Shown piece after piece: positions 18,363 to 25,938 of a stretch of 43,947 nucleotides of DNA. Position numbers and translations under genes: made by a program. The stretch spans positions 1 through 43,947 of the forward strand of contig NZ_POTY01000021.1 of assembly GCF_003236315.1 (NCBI RefSeq). The letters are read 5' to 3'. The DNA is from Micromonospora craterilacus (GTDB lineage: Bacteria > Actinomycetota > Actinomycetes > Mycobacteriales > Micromonosporaceae). A model generated the notes under the pieces. That model was not told the origin of the DNA. It searched no databases and was given only the letters and a program-made list of their open reading frames with translations. The stretch's first letter is position 1. Each line of letters begins with the position of its first letter.

Positions 18363-19142
18363 ATGCTCATCGCCCACCTCAGCGATCCGCACCTGACCAC
18401 CGGTGCGCTCGCCGCCGAGCCGGCCGCCGGGCTGCACCGCGCGCTCGGCCGGGTGCTGGCGCTGAATCCCCGGCCCGACTGTGTGGTCATCACCGGCGAC
18501 CTGGCCGACCACGGCCGCCCCGACGAGTACGCCGCGCTGCGTGAGGTGATCGGCCGGTTCCCGCTGCCGGTGCACCTGACCACCGGCAACCACGACGACC
18601 GGGAGTCGTTGCTTGACGCCTTCGGCGGCACCCCCTGGCTGGGTGGCGGCTTCTCGGCGCACTACCAGGTCCACCATCCCGGGGCGACCGTGGTGGTGCT
18701 CGACTCGCTCGTCCCCGGCGCGGACGGCGGGCGGCTCGGTGACGAGCAGCTCGGCTGGCTCGACGGCGTGCTCGCCGCGCGACCCGACGTGCCGGCCGTC
18801 GTCTGCCTGCACCACCCGCCGGTCGAGGTCGGCATCCCGGTCGCCGACGCGATCCGGCTCGCCGACGGTGACGCCCTCGCCGAGGTGCTCGTCCGCCACC
18901 CCAACGTGGTACGCGTCGCCGCCGGGCACCTGCACCGGCCGGTGACCACGGCCTTCGCCGGCACGGTGCTCACCGTCGCCCCGAGCACCTGGCGGCAGGC
19001 CACGCTGACGATGAGCGGCGACGAGCAGATCGGCTGGGTCGCCGAGCCGACCACCCTGCTGCTGCACCGGGTGACCGATGCCGGGTGTGTCACGCACACC
19101 GTGCAGGTCAGCCACACCGCCGGCATGACCTGCGGTTTCTGA
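18363..19142 (+). CDS. Class III (CpdA-like) metallophosphodiesterase
   Basis: The 259-residue protein has all five metallophosphoesterase motifs in class III cyclic nucleotide phosphodiesterase order: SDPHL (D8, H10), ITGDLAD, TTGNHDD, CLHHPP and AGHLHRP. It should bind a di-metal centre and, like CpdA or Rv0805, may hydrolyse cAMP or other cyclic mononucleotides; broader phosphoesterase activity is common. The start ATG 18363 has GGAGG 6 nt upstream. It is divergent from a diguanylate cyclase gene with about 190 nt between starts, so the two may share control. A 510-nt stretch without a clear gene follows. Confidence 0.92.
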   Translation: MLIAHLSDPHLTTGALAAEPAAGLHRALGRVLALNPRPDCVVITGDLADHGRPDEYAALREVIGRFPLPVHLTTGNHDDRESLLDAFGGTPWLGGGFSAHYQVHHPGATVVVLDSLVPGADGGRLGDEQLGWLDGVLAARPDVPAVVCLHHPPVEVGIPVADAIRLADGDALAEVLVRHPNVVRVAAGHLHRPVTTAFAGTVLTVAPSTWRQATLTMSGDEQIGWVAEPTTLLLHRVTDAGCVTHTVQVSHTAGMTCGF

Positions 19143-19557
19143 TCGCTTTCCGGCGCCCTGACCCGGTCCGGCCCGCTGCTCGTGGCCACGATCGCCGTGG
19201 CCCCCGGCCGCCCCTACCCCGAACCGCTTCCCCGCTGCCGGCGCACCTCAGCGGCGGCTGCCAAACGGTACACAGTGGTCAGCGCACCACAGCCGGGGAC
19301 CAGGCGTCGGGGATCAGCAGACGCGGCTGGCCGCTGCCGTGGGCCGGGGTGGGCTGTTTGGGTGCCCGCCGCGACGGCAGAGGTCGGCGCCAGAAGTCCA
19401 CAGTGCTGGTCGAACGCGCGGCCAGGGCCAACCTTTCGGCCCGCCGGTCGCGGACCCGCGCCGAGCCGCACCGGCCGGACCGGCCGCCGGATCTGGGCCG
19501 GCCGGGTGCCGATGGACGGCCGCGCGGCCGTAATCGGTGGCGCGGTGTGCGCGGGTG
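19143..19557. other. Stretch without a supportable gene
   Basis: About 415 nt of GC-rich sequence follow the phosphodiesterase gene. Several frames are open on both strands. The best candidate is on the minus strand at 19279-19575, whose C-terminal half (FWRRPLPSRRAPKQPTPAHG, then LLIPDAWSPAVVR) has coding-like third positions. However, it has no ribosome site, promoter or recognised domain, so I do not call it. Confidence 0.5.
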
Positions 19558-19586
19558 TTCACGTTGCCGTGTCACGTCGTTAGCCT
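19558..19586 (+). promoter_or_regulatory. Promoter of the lamin-tail-domain protein gene
   Basis: TTCACG (19558-19563) and TAGCCT (19581-19586) are 17 nt apart, a standard sigma-70-type arrangement. Transcription would start near 19593, at the base of the hairpin at 19593-19610. Confidence 0.5.
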
Positions 19587-19592
19587 CGCTCC

Positions 19593-19610
19593 GTCACGCG
19601 TCGGCGTGAC
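19593..19610 (+). other. Hairpin at the expected 5' end of the LTD mRNA
   Basis: GTCACGC (19593-19599) pairs with GCGTGAC (19604-19610) around a GTCG loop. If the promoter call is right, this hairpin is the very 5' end of the transcript, a common stabilising feature of long-lived mRNAs. Confidence 0.45.
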
Positions 19611-19654
19611 AGATCCGCGCCGGCTTCCCGGCGCAACAAGTGGGGGTAACACGC

Positions 19655-20113
19655 ATGACCAGAAGGCTCCTCGGGCTCGTGGCCGCGCTCGCCGTCGCGG
19701 TGAGCGGTTCGCTGGCCGTCGCCGCCCCGGCGCACGCCGCCACCCCGGCCATCGAGATCACGAAGGTCTACTACGACTCGCCGGGTGTGGACAACCGCTC
19801 GAACAAGAGCCTCAACGCCGAGTGGGTGAGGCTGACCAACCGGCGGTCCACCACCATCAACCTGAAGAACTGGACGCTGCGCGACAAGGCCAACCACGTC
19901 TACAAGTTCAGCGGGGACTTCAAACTCGCCAAGGGCAAGAGCGTGGTCATCCACACCGGCAAGGGCACGAACACCGCCGGCCACCGTTACTGGGGCTCGG
20001 GCAACTACATCTGGAACAACACCGGCGACATCGCCTACCTGCGCAACGCCAGCGGCAAGCTGATCGACTCCTGCAAGTGGACGAAGAAGGGCAACGGCTA
20101 CACCAACTGCTGA
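19655..20113 (+). CDS. Secreted lamin-tail-domain (LTD) protein
   Basis: This 152-residue protein has a Sec signal peptide (RRLLGLVAALAVAVSGSLAVA...AHA, cleaved near residue 29-30) and then a single lamin tail domain. Typical patterns are EITKVYYDSPGVDNRS, NAEWVRLTNRRSTTINLKNWTLRDK, HVYKFSGDFKLAKGKSVVIHTGKG, and the terminal NNTGDIAYLRNASGKLIDSCKW. LTDs are immunoglobulin-like folds often found on exported proteins and nucleases. Here the domain stands alone, so a binding or structural role outside the cell is inferred. ATG 19655 has GGGGG at -13 to -9; the frame could start at GTG 19640. Two cysteines near the end (SCKW and NC) may form a disulfide. Confidence 0.88.
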   Translation: MTRRLLGLVAALAVAVSGSLAVAAPAHAATPAIEITKVYYDSPGVDNRSNKSLNAEWVRLTNRRSTTINLKNWTLRDKANHVYKFSGDFKLAKGKSVVIHTGKGTNTAGHRYWGSGNYIWNNTGDIAYLRNASGKLIDSCKWTKKGNGYTNC

Positions 20114-20165
20114 GCTGCCCGGGCCGGCCGACCCCCGCGGCCTCGGCCGGAGCAGGCGAGATCGT

Positions 20166-20226
20166 GCTCGATCGGGGATCGAGTGGCCTCACTGCGGTTG
20201 GCAGGCCACTCGATCCTGGATCGAGC
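20166..20226. repeat. 61-bp imperfect inverted repeat (strong hairpin)
   Basis: GCTCGATC (20166-20173) plus GGATCGAGTGGCCT (20176-20189) pair with AGGCCACTCGATCC (20203-20216) plus GATCGAGC (20219-20226), interrupted only by a two-base internal mismatch and closed by a 13-nt loop. The unit GATCGAG/CTCGATC occurs four times. It lies 53 nt after the LTD gene and could be its terminator or a mobile palindromic element. Confidence 0.8.
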
Positions 20227-20358
20227 GTGCTTCATGAGCGGAAGCCGGCCGTACCGGCGGGTGGGAAGCGATGCGGATCACTATCGTGGAGCGATGAGCG
20301 CGATGGTGGTCGCTTCGAACCTGCTCCACGTGCCGACGCGGATCGGCTGGTGGGTGTC

Positions 20359-20814
20359 GTGCTGAGGCGCGCGGTCCCCGTGCTGGTGGTGGCGTTGCTG
20401 CTGGCCACGCCGGTGGCGACAGCCTGGCTCGTCGGCGACCTGACCAACCGGGAGGCCCGACGGCTGGCCGCCGAGGGGGTACCGCTCGACTACTTCCTAC
20501 GCCCGGTCAGCCTCGGCGCGACAGGCGACCGGGTGGTCGGCGTACTGGCCTGTGTGTTGGTGATCCTGTCGCTGGCGCTGCTGATCCGCGCCACCGCCAC
20601 CCGTACGCTCGATTCGCGCTGGTGGACGGTGCTCCTGGCGTTGATGCTGTCCGGCGCCCTGATCGGCTTCGCCTGGCGGGTGATGACGGCCGGCGGGATC
20701 GGCGCCAACATCGGCGCCGGTCTCGTCGTCCTGGCCGGCGGCCCGGTGTTGCTGCTCCTCCTCATCGTCGCTGCCGTGCAGGCGTTCAGACTGCGCCGCC
20801 AACAGGCGGCGTGA
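20359..20814 (+). CDS. Small polytopic membrane protein of unknown function
   Basis: I do not recognise a family. The 151-residue product has four likely transmembrane segments (AVPVLVVALLLATPVATAWL, VVGVLACVLVILSLALLI, WWTVLLALMLSGALIGFAW, GAGLVVLAGGPVLLLLLIVAAVQAF). A short outward loop (NREARRLAAEGVPLDYFLRPVSLG) follows the first segment, and the C-terminus is basic (RLRRQQAA). The start is chosen at GTG 20359, which has GGTGGG 4-9 nt upstream; GTG 20350 is an alternative. It stands alone between a large inverted repeat and another small membrane protein gene 45 nt downstream. Confidence 0.7.
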   Translation: MLRRAVPVLVVALLLATPVATAWLVGDLTNREARRLAAEGVPLDYFLRPVSLGATGDRVVGVLACVLVILSLALLIRATATRTLDSRWWTVLLALMLSGALIGFAWRVMTAGGIGANIGAGLVVLAGGPVLLLLLIVAAVQAFRLRRQQAA

Positions 20815-20846
20815 CAGCGACAATCGCCGTGATCGGCGCGGACTTC

Positions 20847-20852
20847 TAGACT
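20847..20852 (+). promoter_or_regulatory. -10 box of a likely leaderless gene
   Basis: TAGACT ends 7 nt before GTG 20860. Transcription would begin at or within a base or two of the start codon, giving a leaderless mRNA. No ribosome site is present, which supports the idea. Confidence 0.5.
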
Positions 20853-20859
20853 TGTCGCT

Positions 20860-21090
20860 GTGAGGCACCCACGCCTTCGAACGTTGCAGCTCGGCTTCGG
20901 GTTCCTGCTTTGGGTCGTGGCGGGTTTCGGCCTGTGGCTCGGCTGGGCCGGGCAGGTCGTGTCGTCGCTCATGATCGCCGCAGGGCTCGTGGTCCACGGC
21001 CCGCGCCTCGTGACAGCGTGGCGCGAGAGGGGGTCGAAGCCAGCGGAACCGGCGGAGCGGGTTCTGCGGCACTATCCCAACTGGTGGTGA
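20860..21090 (+). CDS. Small two-helix membrane protein
   Basis: The 76-residue protein has two hydrophobic helices (LQLGFGFLLWVVAGFGLWLGWAG and VVSSLMIAAGLVVHG) and a basic, Pro-rich cytoplasmic tail ending HYPNWW. I do not recognise a family. GTG 20860 lacks a ribosome site but follows a TAGACT box by 7 nt, so leaderless translation is likely. It lies 45 nt after another small membrane protein gene. Confidence 0.6.
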   Translation: MRHPRLRTLQLGFGFLLWVVAGFGLWLGWAGQVVSSLMIAAGLVVHGPRLVTAWRERGSKPAEPAERVLRHYPNWW

Positions 21091-21098
21091 CCGCAGCA

Positions 21099-21284
21099 CT
21101 ACTGGTCCGTCGGGGCGAACGTCTCTCGGGGCGGACCCGGCTCGACCCAGCTTCGGCCGCCGCGGAACTCGACTCCGGGCACGCCTTCGGCCACCCGACT
21201 GATGTCCGCCACGGCTCCGAGCGACGCCCCGATGCTGCCGCGCAGCTCGGCGGTCGCCGAATCGAGATCGTCAGCATGCCGTGG
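21099..21284 (-). pseudogene. Possible gene remnant next to tRNA-Pro
   Basis: A minus-strand open frame of 61 codons has protein-like composition (DDLDSATAELRGSIGASLGA, later VAEGVPGVEFRGGRSW) and mostly G/C third positions. It ends with TAG but has a stop just upstream and no usable start codon. It sits directly beyond the tRNA-Pro terminator, a place where integrated elements often leave debris. The family is not recognised, and it may be chance. Confidence 0.3.
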
Positions 21285-21309
21285 TCAGCCTCGGCTTGGA
21301 AGAAATGCC

Positions 21310-21342
21310 AGAGGGCACATCCAGCGACTGGATGTGCCCTCT
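21310..21342 (-). terminator. Terminator of tRNA-Pro
   Basis: AGAGGGCACATCCAG (21310-21324) and its exact reverse complement (21328-21342) form a 15-bp stem with a 3-nt loop. It starts 6 nt after the CCA end of the tRNA on the minus strand and is followed there by ATTTCTT, a short T-rich tract. Confidence 0.85.
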
Positions 21343-21348
21343 TACCTC

Positions 21349-21425
<77 letters not shown>

Positions 21426-21439
21426 AGGCGTGCCGACAA

Positions 21440-21467
21440 ATAGTAGCCCACCCGTCCCGGGGGTCAA
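21440..21467 (-). promoter_or_regulatory. Promoter of tRNA-Pro
   Basis: On the minus strand, TTGACC (21462-21467) and TACTAT (21440-21445) are separated by 16 nt, close to the sigma-70 consensus and the best promoter in the window. The tRNA 5' end follows 14 nt after the -10. Confidence 0.75.
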
Positions 21468-21489
21468 ACTCGGTACCCCCGGGCGGCGG

Positions 21490-22383
21490 TCAGCGCGGGA
21501 TCAGCGCCAGCAGGCTGGCCTCCGGCGGGCAGGCGAAGCGGACCGGGGCGGTCGGATGGGTGCCGAGGCCGGCGGAGACGTGCAGCCAGGAGTCCGAGCC
21601 GGGCCACCGGTGCAGGCCCTTCGCCATCGACCGGGGCAGCCCGCAGTTGGTCACCAGCGCCCCCACGCCGGGTACGCACACCTGGCCCCCGTGGGTGTGC
21701 CCGGCGAGCAGCAGCCCGAAGCCGTCGGCGGCCATCTCGTCGAGCAGCGCCGGCTCGGGGGAGTGGGCCAGGGCGATGGAGAGATCGGCCGAGGACGCCA
21801 CCGGGCCGGCCACCGAGGCGTAGTCGTCCCGTTCGATGTGCGGGTCGTCGACCCCGACCATGTCGATCGCCCGGCCACCGGCCTTGACCGTGACCCGCCC
21901 GTTGTTCAGGTCCGTCCAGCCGGCCCCGGTGAAGACGTCGCGCAGCTCTTCGTACGGCAGCTCGATCCCCTCGGCGTACTCCCGGTCGGGCAGGAAGTAG
22001 CTGAACGGGTTCTTCCAGACCGGCCCGGTGTAGTCGTTGGAGCCGAAGACGAACGCGCCCGGGTAGTCGAGCAGTGGTTGCAGCGCCCGCAGCACACCGG
22101 GCACCGCCCCGGGGTGGGCCATGTTGTCCCCGGTGACCACGACCAGGTCGGGGTCGAGGGCGGCCAGCGACGCCACCCACTGCTGCTTGCGTAGCTGGTT
22201 GGGGGTCATGTGCAGGTCCGACAGGTGCAGTACGCGCAGCGGCTCGGTGCCGGTCGGCAGCACCGGGACGTCGAAGCGCCGGAGGGTGAACATGTTGCGC
22301 TCGACGAGCGACGCGTACGCCAGGGCGGCGGCGCCCGTCGCGACAGTGGCGGTCGCGAGCCGGAATAGTGTGCGCTTTCGCAT
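21490..22383 (-). CDS. Membrane-anchored metallophosphoesterase (YkuE/Rv3683-like)
   Basis: The 297-residue protein has an N-terminal signal-anchor (RTLFRLATATVATGAAALAYASLV) and a calcineurin-like phosphoesterase domain with HLSDLHM, VVTGDN, FGSNDYTGP (in place of the common GNHD), AHSPEP and AGHTHGGQVCVPG motifs. The active site should face outside the cell, where related proteins act on phospholipid headgroups; the substrate is unproven. ATG 22383 is chosen because a TACCCT -10 lies 7 nt upstream and no ribosome site exists, so it is probably leaderless. The gene position next to ponA and whiB4 matches M. tuberculosis Rv3683. Confidence 0.9.
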   Translation of the reverse strand: MRKRTLFRLATATVATGAAALAYASLVERNMFTLRRFDVPVLPTGTEPLRVLHLSDLHMTPNQLRKQQWVASLAALDPDLVVVTGDNMAHPGAVPGVLRALQPLLDYPGAFVFGSNDYTGPVWKNPFSYFLPDREYAEGIELPYEELRDVFTGAGWTDLNNGRVTVKAGGRAIDMVGVDDPHIERDDYASVAGPVASSADLSIALAHSPEPALLDEMAADGFGLLLAGHTHGGQVCVPGVGALVTNCGLPRSMAKGLHRWPGSDSWLHVSAGLGTHPTAPVRFACPPEASLLALIPR

Positions 22384-22390
22384 GCCGATC

Positions 22391-22400
22391 AGGGTAGTTT
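22391..22400. promoter_or_regulatory. Overlapping divergent -10 boxes of two leaderless genes
   Basis: On the plus strand TAGTTT (22395-22400) ends 8 nt before ATG 22409. On the minus strand TACCCT (22391-22396) ends 7 nt before ATG 22383. The two boxes share the bases TA at 22395-22396, so one polymerase should block the other. Good -35 elements are not evident on either side. Confidence 0.55.
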
Positions 22401-22408
22401 GACCGTCC

Positions 22409-22864
22409 ATGAGCACGCTGAAGGACCGCCTCACCGCCGACATGCGCGCCGCCCTGAAGGCCCGCGACGAGCTGACCACCTCCACCCTGCGGATGGCCCT
22501 GGCCGCCGTCGGCACCGCCGAGGTCTCCGGCAAGGCCAAACGCGAACTCAGCGACGACGAGGTGCTGGCCGTGCTGACCAAGGAGGCCAAGAAGCGCCGG
22601 GAGGCCGCGACCGCCTTCGCCGACGCGGGCCGCGCCGAGCAGGCCGCCAAGGAGACTGCCGAGGGCGAGGTGCTGGATCGCTACCTGCCGAAGCAGCTCT
22701 CCGACGACGAGCTGACCGAGCTGGTCGCGGGGGCGCTGGCCGAGGGCGGGTTCACCGACAAGGCGCAAATGGGGCCGGCGATGAAGGCGGCCCAGGCCGC
22801 GGTGGCCGGCCGGGCCGAGGGCGGTCGGGTGGCCGCCGCGGTCCGCAGCCAGCTCGGCCGCTAG
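22409..22864 (+). CDS. YqeY/GatB-C-terminal-like domain protein
   Basis: This 151-residue protein is a YqeY family member, related to the tail domain of the GatB amidotransferase subunit. Typical parts are LKDRLTADMRAALKARDELTTSTLRMALAAV, the DDEVLAVLTKEAKKRREAATAFADAGR helix, LDRYLPKQLSDDEL and the GPAMKAAQAAVAGRAEGGRVAAAV end. The family is widespread and implicated in tRNA-dependent amidation or tRNA binding; the exact role is unknown. ATG 22409 lies 8 nt after a TAGTTT -10 and has no ribosome site, so it is probably leaderless. It is divergent from the metallophosphoesterase with only 25 nt between starts. Confidence 0.93.
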   Translation: MSTLKDRLTADMRAALKARDELTTSTLRMALAAVGTAEVSGKAKRELSDDEVLAVLTKEAKKRREAATAFADAGRAEQAAKETAEGEVLDRYLPKQLSDDELTELVAGALAEGGFTDKAQMGPAMKAAQAAVAGRAEGGRVAAAVRSQLGR

Positions 22865-23067
22865 GCCCGGGGTGCCGACCGGCTGGCCGAGGAGCCGGGC
22901 GAGGTGGGTGTCGCCGCCGCCTTCGCCAGCGGGCGGCAGGGCCACGGCCCGGCGTGCCAGCAGACGGGCCACTTCGAGGACGGCAGCAGCAGGGATCTCG
23001 TGCCGGGCCAGGTGGGCCTTCTGCTGTTCCTCACCCCGGTGCGGTTGAGGTCGCTGCGCCGAGTCAT
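22861..23067 (-). pseudogene. Possible degenerate small gene
   Basis: On the minus strand, ATG 23067 starts MTRRSDLNRTG with coding-like third positions. The good third positions then switch to the other frame at a GGGG run (23034-23037), giving GEEQQKAHLARHEIPAAAVL then EVARLLARRAVALPPAGEGG and DTHLARLLGQPVGTPG. That frame has no stop nearby, whereas the first frame stops at 22861. A decayed gene with two indels would explain this. No family is recognised, and chance frame openness in GC-rich DNA is the alternative. Confidence 0.3.
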
Positions 23068-23131
23068 GGCGGTCACCGCCCGTGTGCGCGTACTCGGGTA
23101 CCGGTCGGCGTATTCGGTTTCCCGCGGCATG

Positions 23132-23171
23132 CGAACGGGCGGGCACCCCAGGTGGGGTGCCCGCCCGTTCG
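23132..23171. terminator. 18-bp perfect hairpin downstream of the PonA gene
   Basis: CGAACGGGCGGGCACCCC (23132-23149) pairs exactly with 23154-23171 around an AGGT loop. It lies 19 nt beyond the stop of the minus-strand penicillin-binding protein and is the obvious end of its transcript. It has no T-run, as is common in actinomycetes. Confidence 0.8.
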
Positions 23172-23189
23172 GTTCGGGCTTGGCGAAGA

Positions 23190-25661
23190 TCAGCCGCCGG
23201 GCCGGTCGTCCGGCGGGCGTCCCGGGCTGCTGGGCGGGGTGGACTGGCCGTTGCCCGGCCGGCCGTTCCCGTTGCCGTTCCCGTTGCCGTTGTCGTCGTT
23301 GCCGCCGCCGGCGCTGACCAGGATCGTCACGTAGCCGCCCTTGATGGTGCGGCCCTCAGGGCTGGTGCCGGCCGCCGTACCGGCCGGGCACTCGGAGGTG
23401 GTCCGACTGCCGGAGACGAGCGGCTGGAAACCGGCACCGGAGATGCGGGACTTCGCCCGCTCGATGTCCAGGCAGCGGACGCCCGGAATGGTGCGCTGGT
23501 CGCCGAGGGCGATCTTCTGACCCGGCGGGTCGAAGTTGATCGCCTTCTTGCCGTCCATGGCGGCCTTCAACGTCTCGTAGACCGGCGGGTTGATGCCGTC
23601 GGCCGGCTTGTGCTTCATCTTGACGTTGGTCTGCGGCCAGTCCGGGTCGGCCAGGATGCCGGCCACCGCGTACTGCTTGGTCATCGCGACCAGGGAGGCG
23701 GTCTTCTCCGCGTCGGTGGTGCCGGACTTGCCGGCGATGGGCTTGCCGACGATGTAGCGCCCCTCGGCGGCAGTGCGGCTGCCGCCGCACTTGGTGGTGG
23801 AGGAGTTGTCACCGACCGGGCAGCGGGCCACGTCCACGGCCGCCCGGGCCACCTCCGTGCTGAGCCGCTTCTCGCAGCGCGGGTTGGCCACGTCGAGCTT
23901 CTTGCCGTCCAGGTCGCGGATCTCCTGCACCGGGATCGGCTCGCAGTACTTGCCGTCGGCGGCCAGCGTGGCGTACGAGTTGGCCAGCTCCAGCGGGGTG
24001 ACCTGCGAGACGCCCAGGGTGAAGGCGCCCCACTGGTGTGCGGCCTCCTTGTTGTTGGCGAACTTCGCGTCCTCGCTCTGCCGGAACTGGATGCCCAGAC
24101 GCTTGGCCACGTCGACCACGTTCTCCGCGCCGACCTGCTGTTGCAGCGGGACGAAGTACGTGTTGGTCGAGGCCGAGAAGGCGCTCCACATGTCCTTCAC
24201 GCCGCCGGGCTGCCGGTTGGAGTTGGTCGGGCAGTAGAGGTTGGTGCCCGGGCAGGCAGCCGGGCTGCTGCTGCTGATGATGTATTCGGACTTGAACTGC
24301 TGCGGCGCGTTGATGGTGTAGCTGAGCGGGATGCCCTTCTCCAACGCGGCCACGATGGTGAAGATCTTGAAGACCGAGCCGGCCTGGTACCCGGTGATCC
24401 CGTCACCGCCGGTCAGCAGCGGGTTCACCGTGTTCGGGTAGTTGCCGAGCTTGCCCTTGTTGCGCTGGACCGGGTCGCTGTGCGGCCGGTTCTTCGGAGC
24501 CTTCGGGTTGTCGAGCTTGTAGTTCCGGTTGGTCGACAGCGCCCGCACCCGGCCGGTGCCGGGCTCGACCACGGCGATCATCACGGCTTCCTTGGAGGTC
24601 ACCGGCTTGGCCTTGCGGACCGCCTTGTCGGCGCCCTCCTGCGCCTGCTTGTCCAGCGTGGTGACGATCGTGTAGCCGCCGCTCTTGAGCCGCCGCTCCC
24701 GGTCGTACGAGGTCGAGCCGAACGTCTCCTGCGACATCCACCAGCGGTAGAAGTAGTCGCAGAAGTAGCCCCAGGCGTTCTTGTTGGCGGCGACGCAGCC
24801 GTTCGGCGCCCGCTTGCCCTTGACCACCAGCTTGACGGCCTTGGCCTTCTCGCCCTCCTCCTTGGTGATCGCGCCGGTCGTGACCATGTGGTCGATGACG
24901 TAGTCGCGTCGGGCGACCGCCTGCGGGTAACCGCTCTTGGTGGTCGGGTCGAACGACGTCGGCGCCTTGACCAGGCCGGCCAGCATGGCGGCCTCTTCGA
25001 TCTTCAGGTCCTTCGGCGGCTTGTTGAAGTAGACCTGGCTCGCGGCGTAGACGCCGTACGCGCCGTTGCCGAAGGCGGCGAGGTTGAGGTAGCGCTCCAG
25101 GATCTCATCCTTGGACATTTCCTTGTCCAGTTGGATGGCGTACCGCATCTCGCGCAGCTTGCGGGCGCTGGTGTCCTCGGTGGCGGCGACCACGTCGGCC
25201 GGGTGGGTCGCCGAGTAGGCGATGGCCATCCGGACGTACTGCATGGTCAGCGTCGAGGCGCCCTGCCGGTCCTTGGTGGCGTCGCTGTTGTTGACGAAGG
25301 CCCGGGCGACGCCGTTGAGATCGACCCCGTTGTGCTTGTAGAACTGGTGGTCCTCGGCGGCAATGATCGCCTGACGCATGTAGGGCGAGATGTCGGCGAA
25401 TTTCACCTCTCGCCGGTTCTCGTCGTACATGGTGGCCAGTGGTGTCTTGCCGTCCGAGGCAAGTAGATAACTGATCTGGGGTGCGCGGGCCACGGTCAGT
25501 TCCTTCGGCAGCGCGCCGAAGGTATCCGCGCCGGCCTTGGCGGCCAGGCCCGACATCGCCACCGCGGGAAATGCCGCCGCAGCCACCACCACGCCGGCCA
25601 ACAGCCCACAGATGAGCAGCGATGCGGCGTTGGTCAGGACGTTATGGTCACGTTTCCGCAT
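23190..25661 (-). CDS. Bifunctional penicillin-binding protein with PASTA domain (PonA2-like)
   Basis: This class A PBP polymerises and cross-links peptidoglycan at the outer membrane face. From ATG 25661 it has 823 residues: a membrane anchor (about 9-35); a glycosyltransferase domain with catalytic E103 in AAEDHQFYKHNG, GASTLTMQYVRM and KDEILERYLNLAAFGNGAYG; a transpeptidase with S429 in GSVFK, the STN triad and GKSGTTD; a PASTA domain (GQKIALGDQRTIPGVRCLDIERAKSRISGAGF); and an Asn-Gly-repeat, Pro-rich tail. GAGGTG 7-12 nt upstream supports ATG 25661; ATG 25724 is an alternative. It is divergent from wblA, as ponA2-whiB4 in mycobacteria. Confidence 0.95.
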   Translation of the reverse strand: MRKRDHNVLTNAASLLICGLLAGVVVAAAAFPAVAMSGLAAKAGADTFGALPKELTVARAPQISYLLASDGKTPLATMYDENRREVKFADISPYMRQAIIAAEDHQFYKHNGVDLNGVARAFVNNSDATKDRQGASTLTMQYVRMAIAYSATHPADVVAATEDTSARKLREMRYAIQLDKEMSKDEILERYLNLAAFGNGAYGVYAASQVYFNKPPKDLKIEEAAMLAGLVKAPTSFDPTTKSGYPQAVARRDYVIDHMVTTGAITKEEGEKAKAVKLVVKGKRAPNGCVAANKNAWGYFCDYFYRWWMSQETFGSTSYDRERRLKSGGYTIVTTLDKQAQEGADKAVRKAKPVTSKEAVMIAVVEPGTGRVRALSTNRNYKLDNPKAPKNRPHSDPVQRNKGKLGNYPNTVNPLLTGGDGITGYQAGSVFKIFTIVAALEKGIPLSYTINAPQQFKSEYIISSSSPAACPGTNLYCPTNSNRQPGGVKDMWSAFSASTNTYFVPLQQQVGAENVVDVAKRLGIQFRQSEDAKFANNKEAAHQWGAFTLGVSQVTPLELANSYATLAADGKYCEPIPVQEIRDLDGKKLDVANPRCEKRLSTEVARAAVDVARCPVGDNSSTTKCGGSRTAAEGRYIVGKPIAGKSGTTDAEKTASLVAMTKQYAVAGILADPDWPQTNVKMKHKPADGINPPVYETLKAAMDGKKAINFDPPGQKIALGDQRTIPGVRCLDIERAKSRISGAGFQPLVSGSRTTSECPAGTAAGTSPEGRTIKGGYVTILVSAGGGNDDNGNGNGNGNGRPGNGQSTPPSSPGRPPDDRPGG
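23261..23301. repeat. 12-bp tandem repeats encoding an Asn-Gly tail
   Basis: Alternating CCGTTCCCGTTG units on the plus strand encode the (Asn-Gly)n stretch near the C-terminus of the penicillin-binding protein. The unit is a multiple of three, so the repeat can expand without breaking the frame. Confidence 0.65.
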
Positions 25662-25908
25662 CCAGGTCACCTCGACAGGGTACGCGTACAGGTAGCGAGG
25701 GGCGCTGGGGCGTCTTTTCCCCATTTCCTGCGTGCGCCGGCCTCGTTGTGCTAGACGCGTGGCACTGGGTGTCCGGTTGCGTGATCCGTGTCGAGTTTCC
25801 TCCTTGCGGAGGTGGCCCGCAGCGTTTTCGCGGACTCCGGTGGGGTAAGCGGTGATCCCGAGCCCGAGAAGCCGGGAGTGTCCGGAATGATGGATTTGGC
25901 CGACAACG

Positions 25909-25938
25909 TTGCGTAATCGGGCAACTACAGAGCATGAT
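25909..25938 (+). promoter_or_regulatory. Candidate promoter of wblA
   Basis: TTGCGT (25909-25914) and CATGAT (25933-25938) are 18 nt apart. A start near 25945 would give a leader of about 118 nt. The 400-nt region between the divergent ponA and wblA starts (25662-26062) holds no gene I can support; a long regulatory region is normal for WhiB-family genes. Confidence 0.35.

Noticed and set aside
19279..19575. Minus-strand 98-codon frame in the gap after the phosphodiesterase gene
   Set aside because: The C-terminal half looks protein-like, but there is no start signal or recognised family, so it is only noted.
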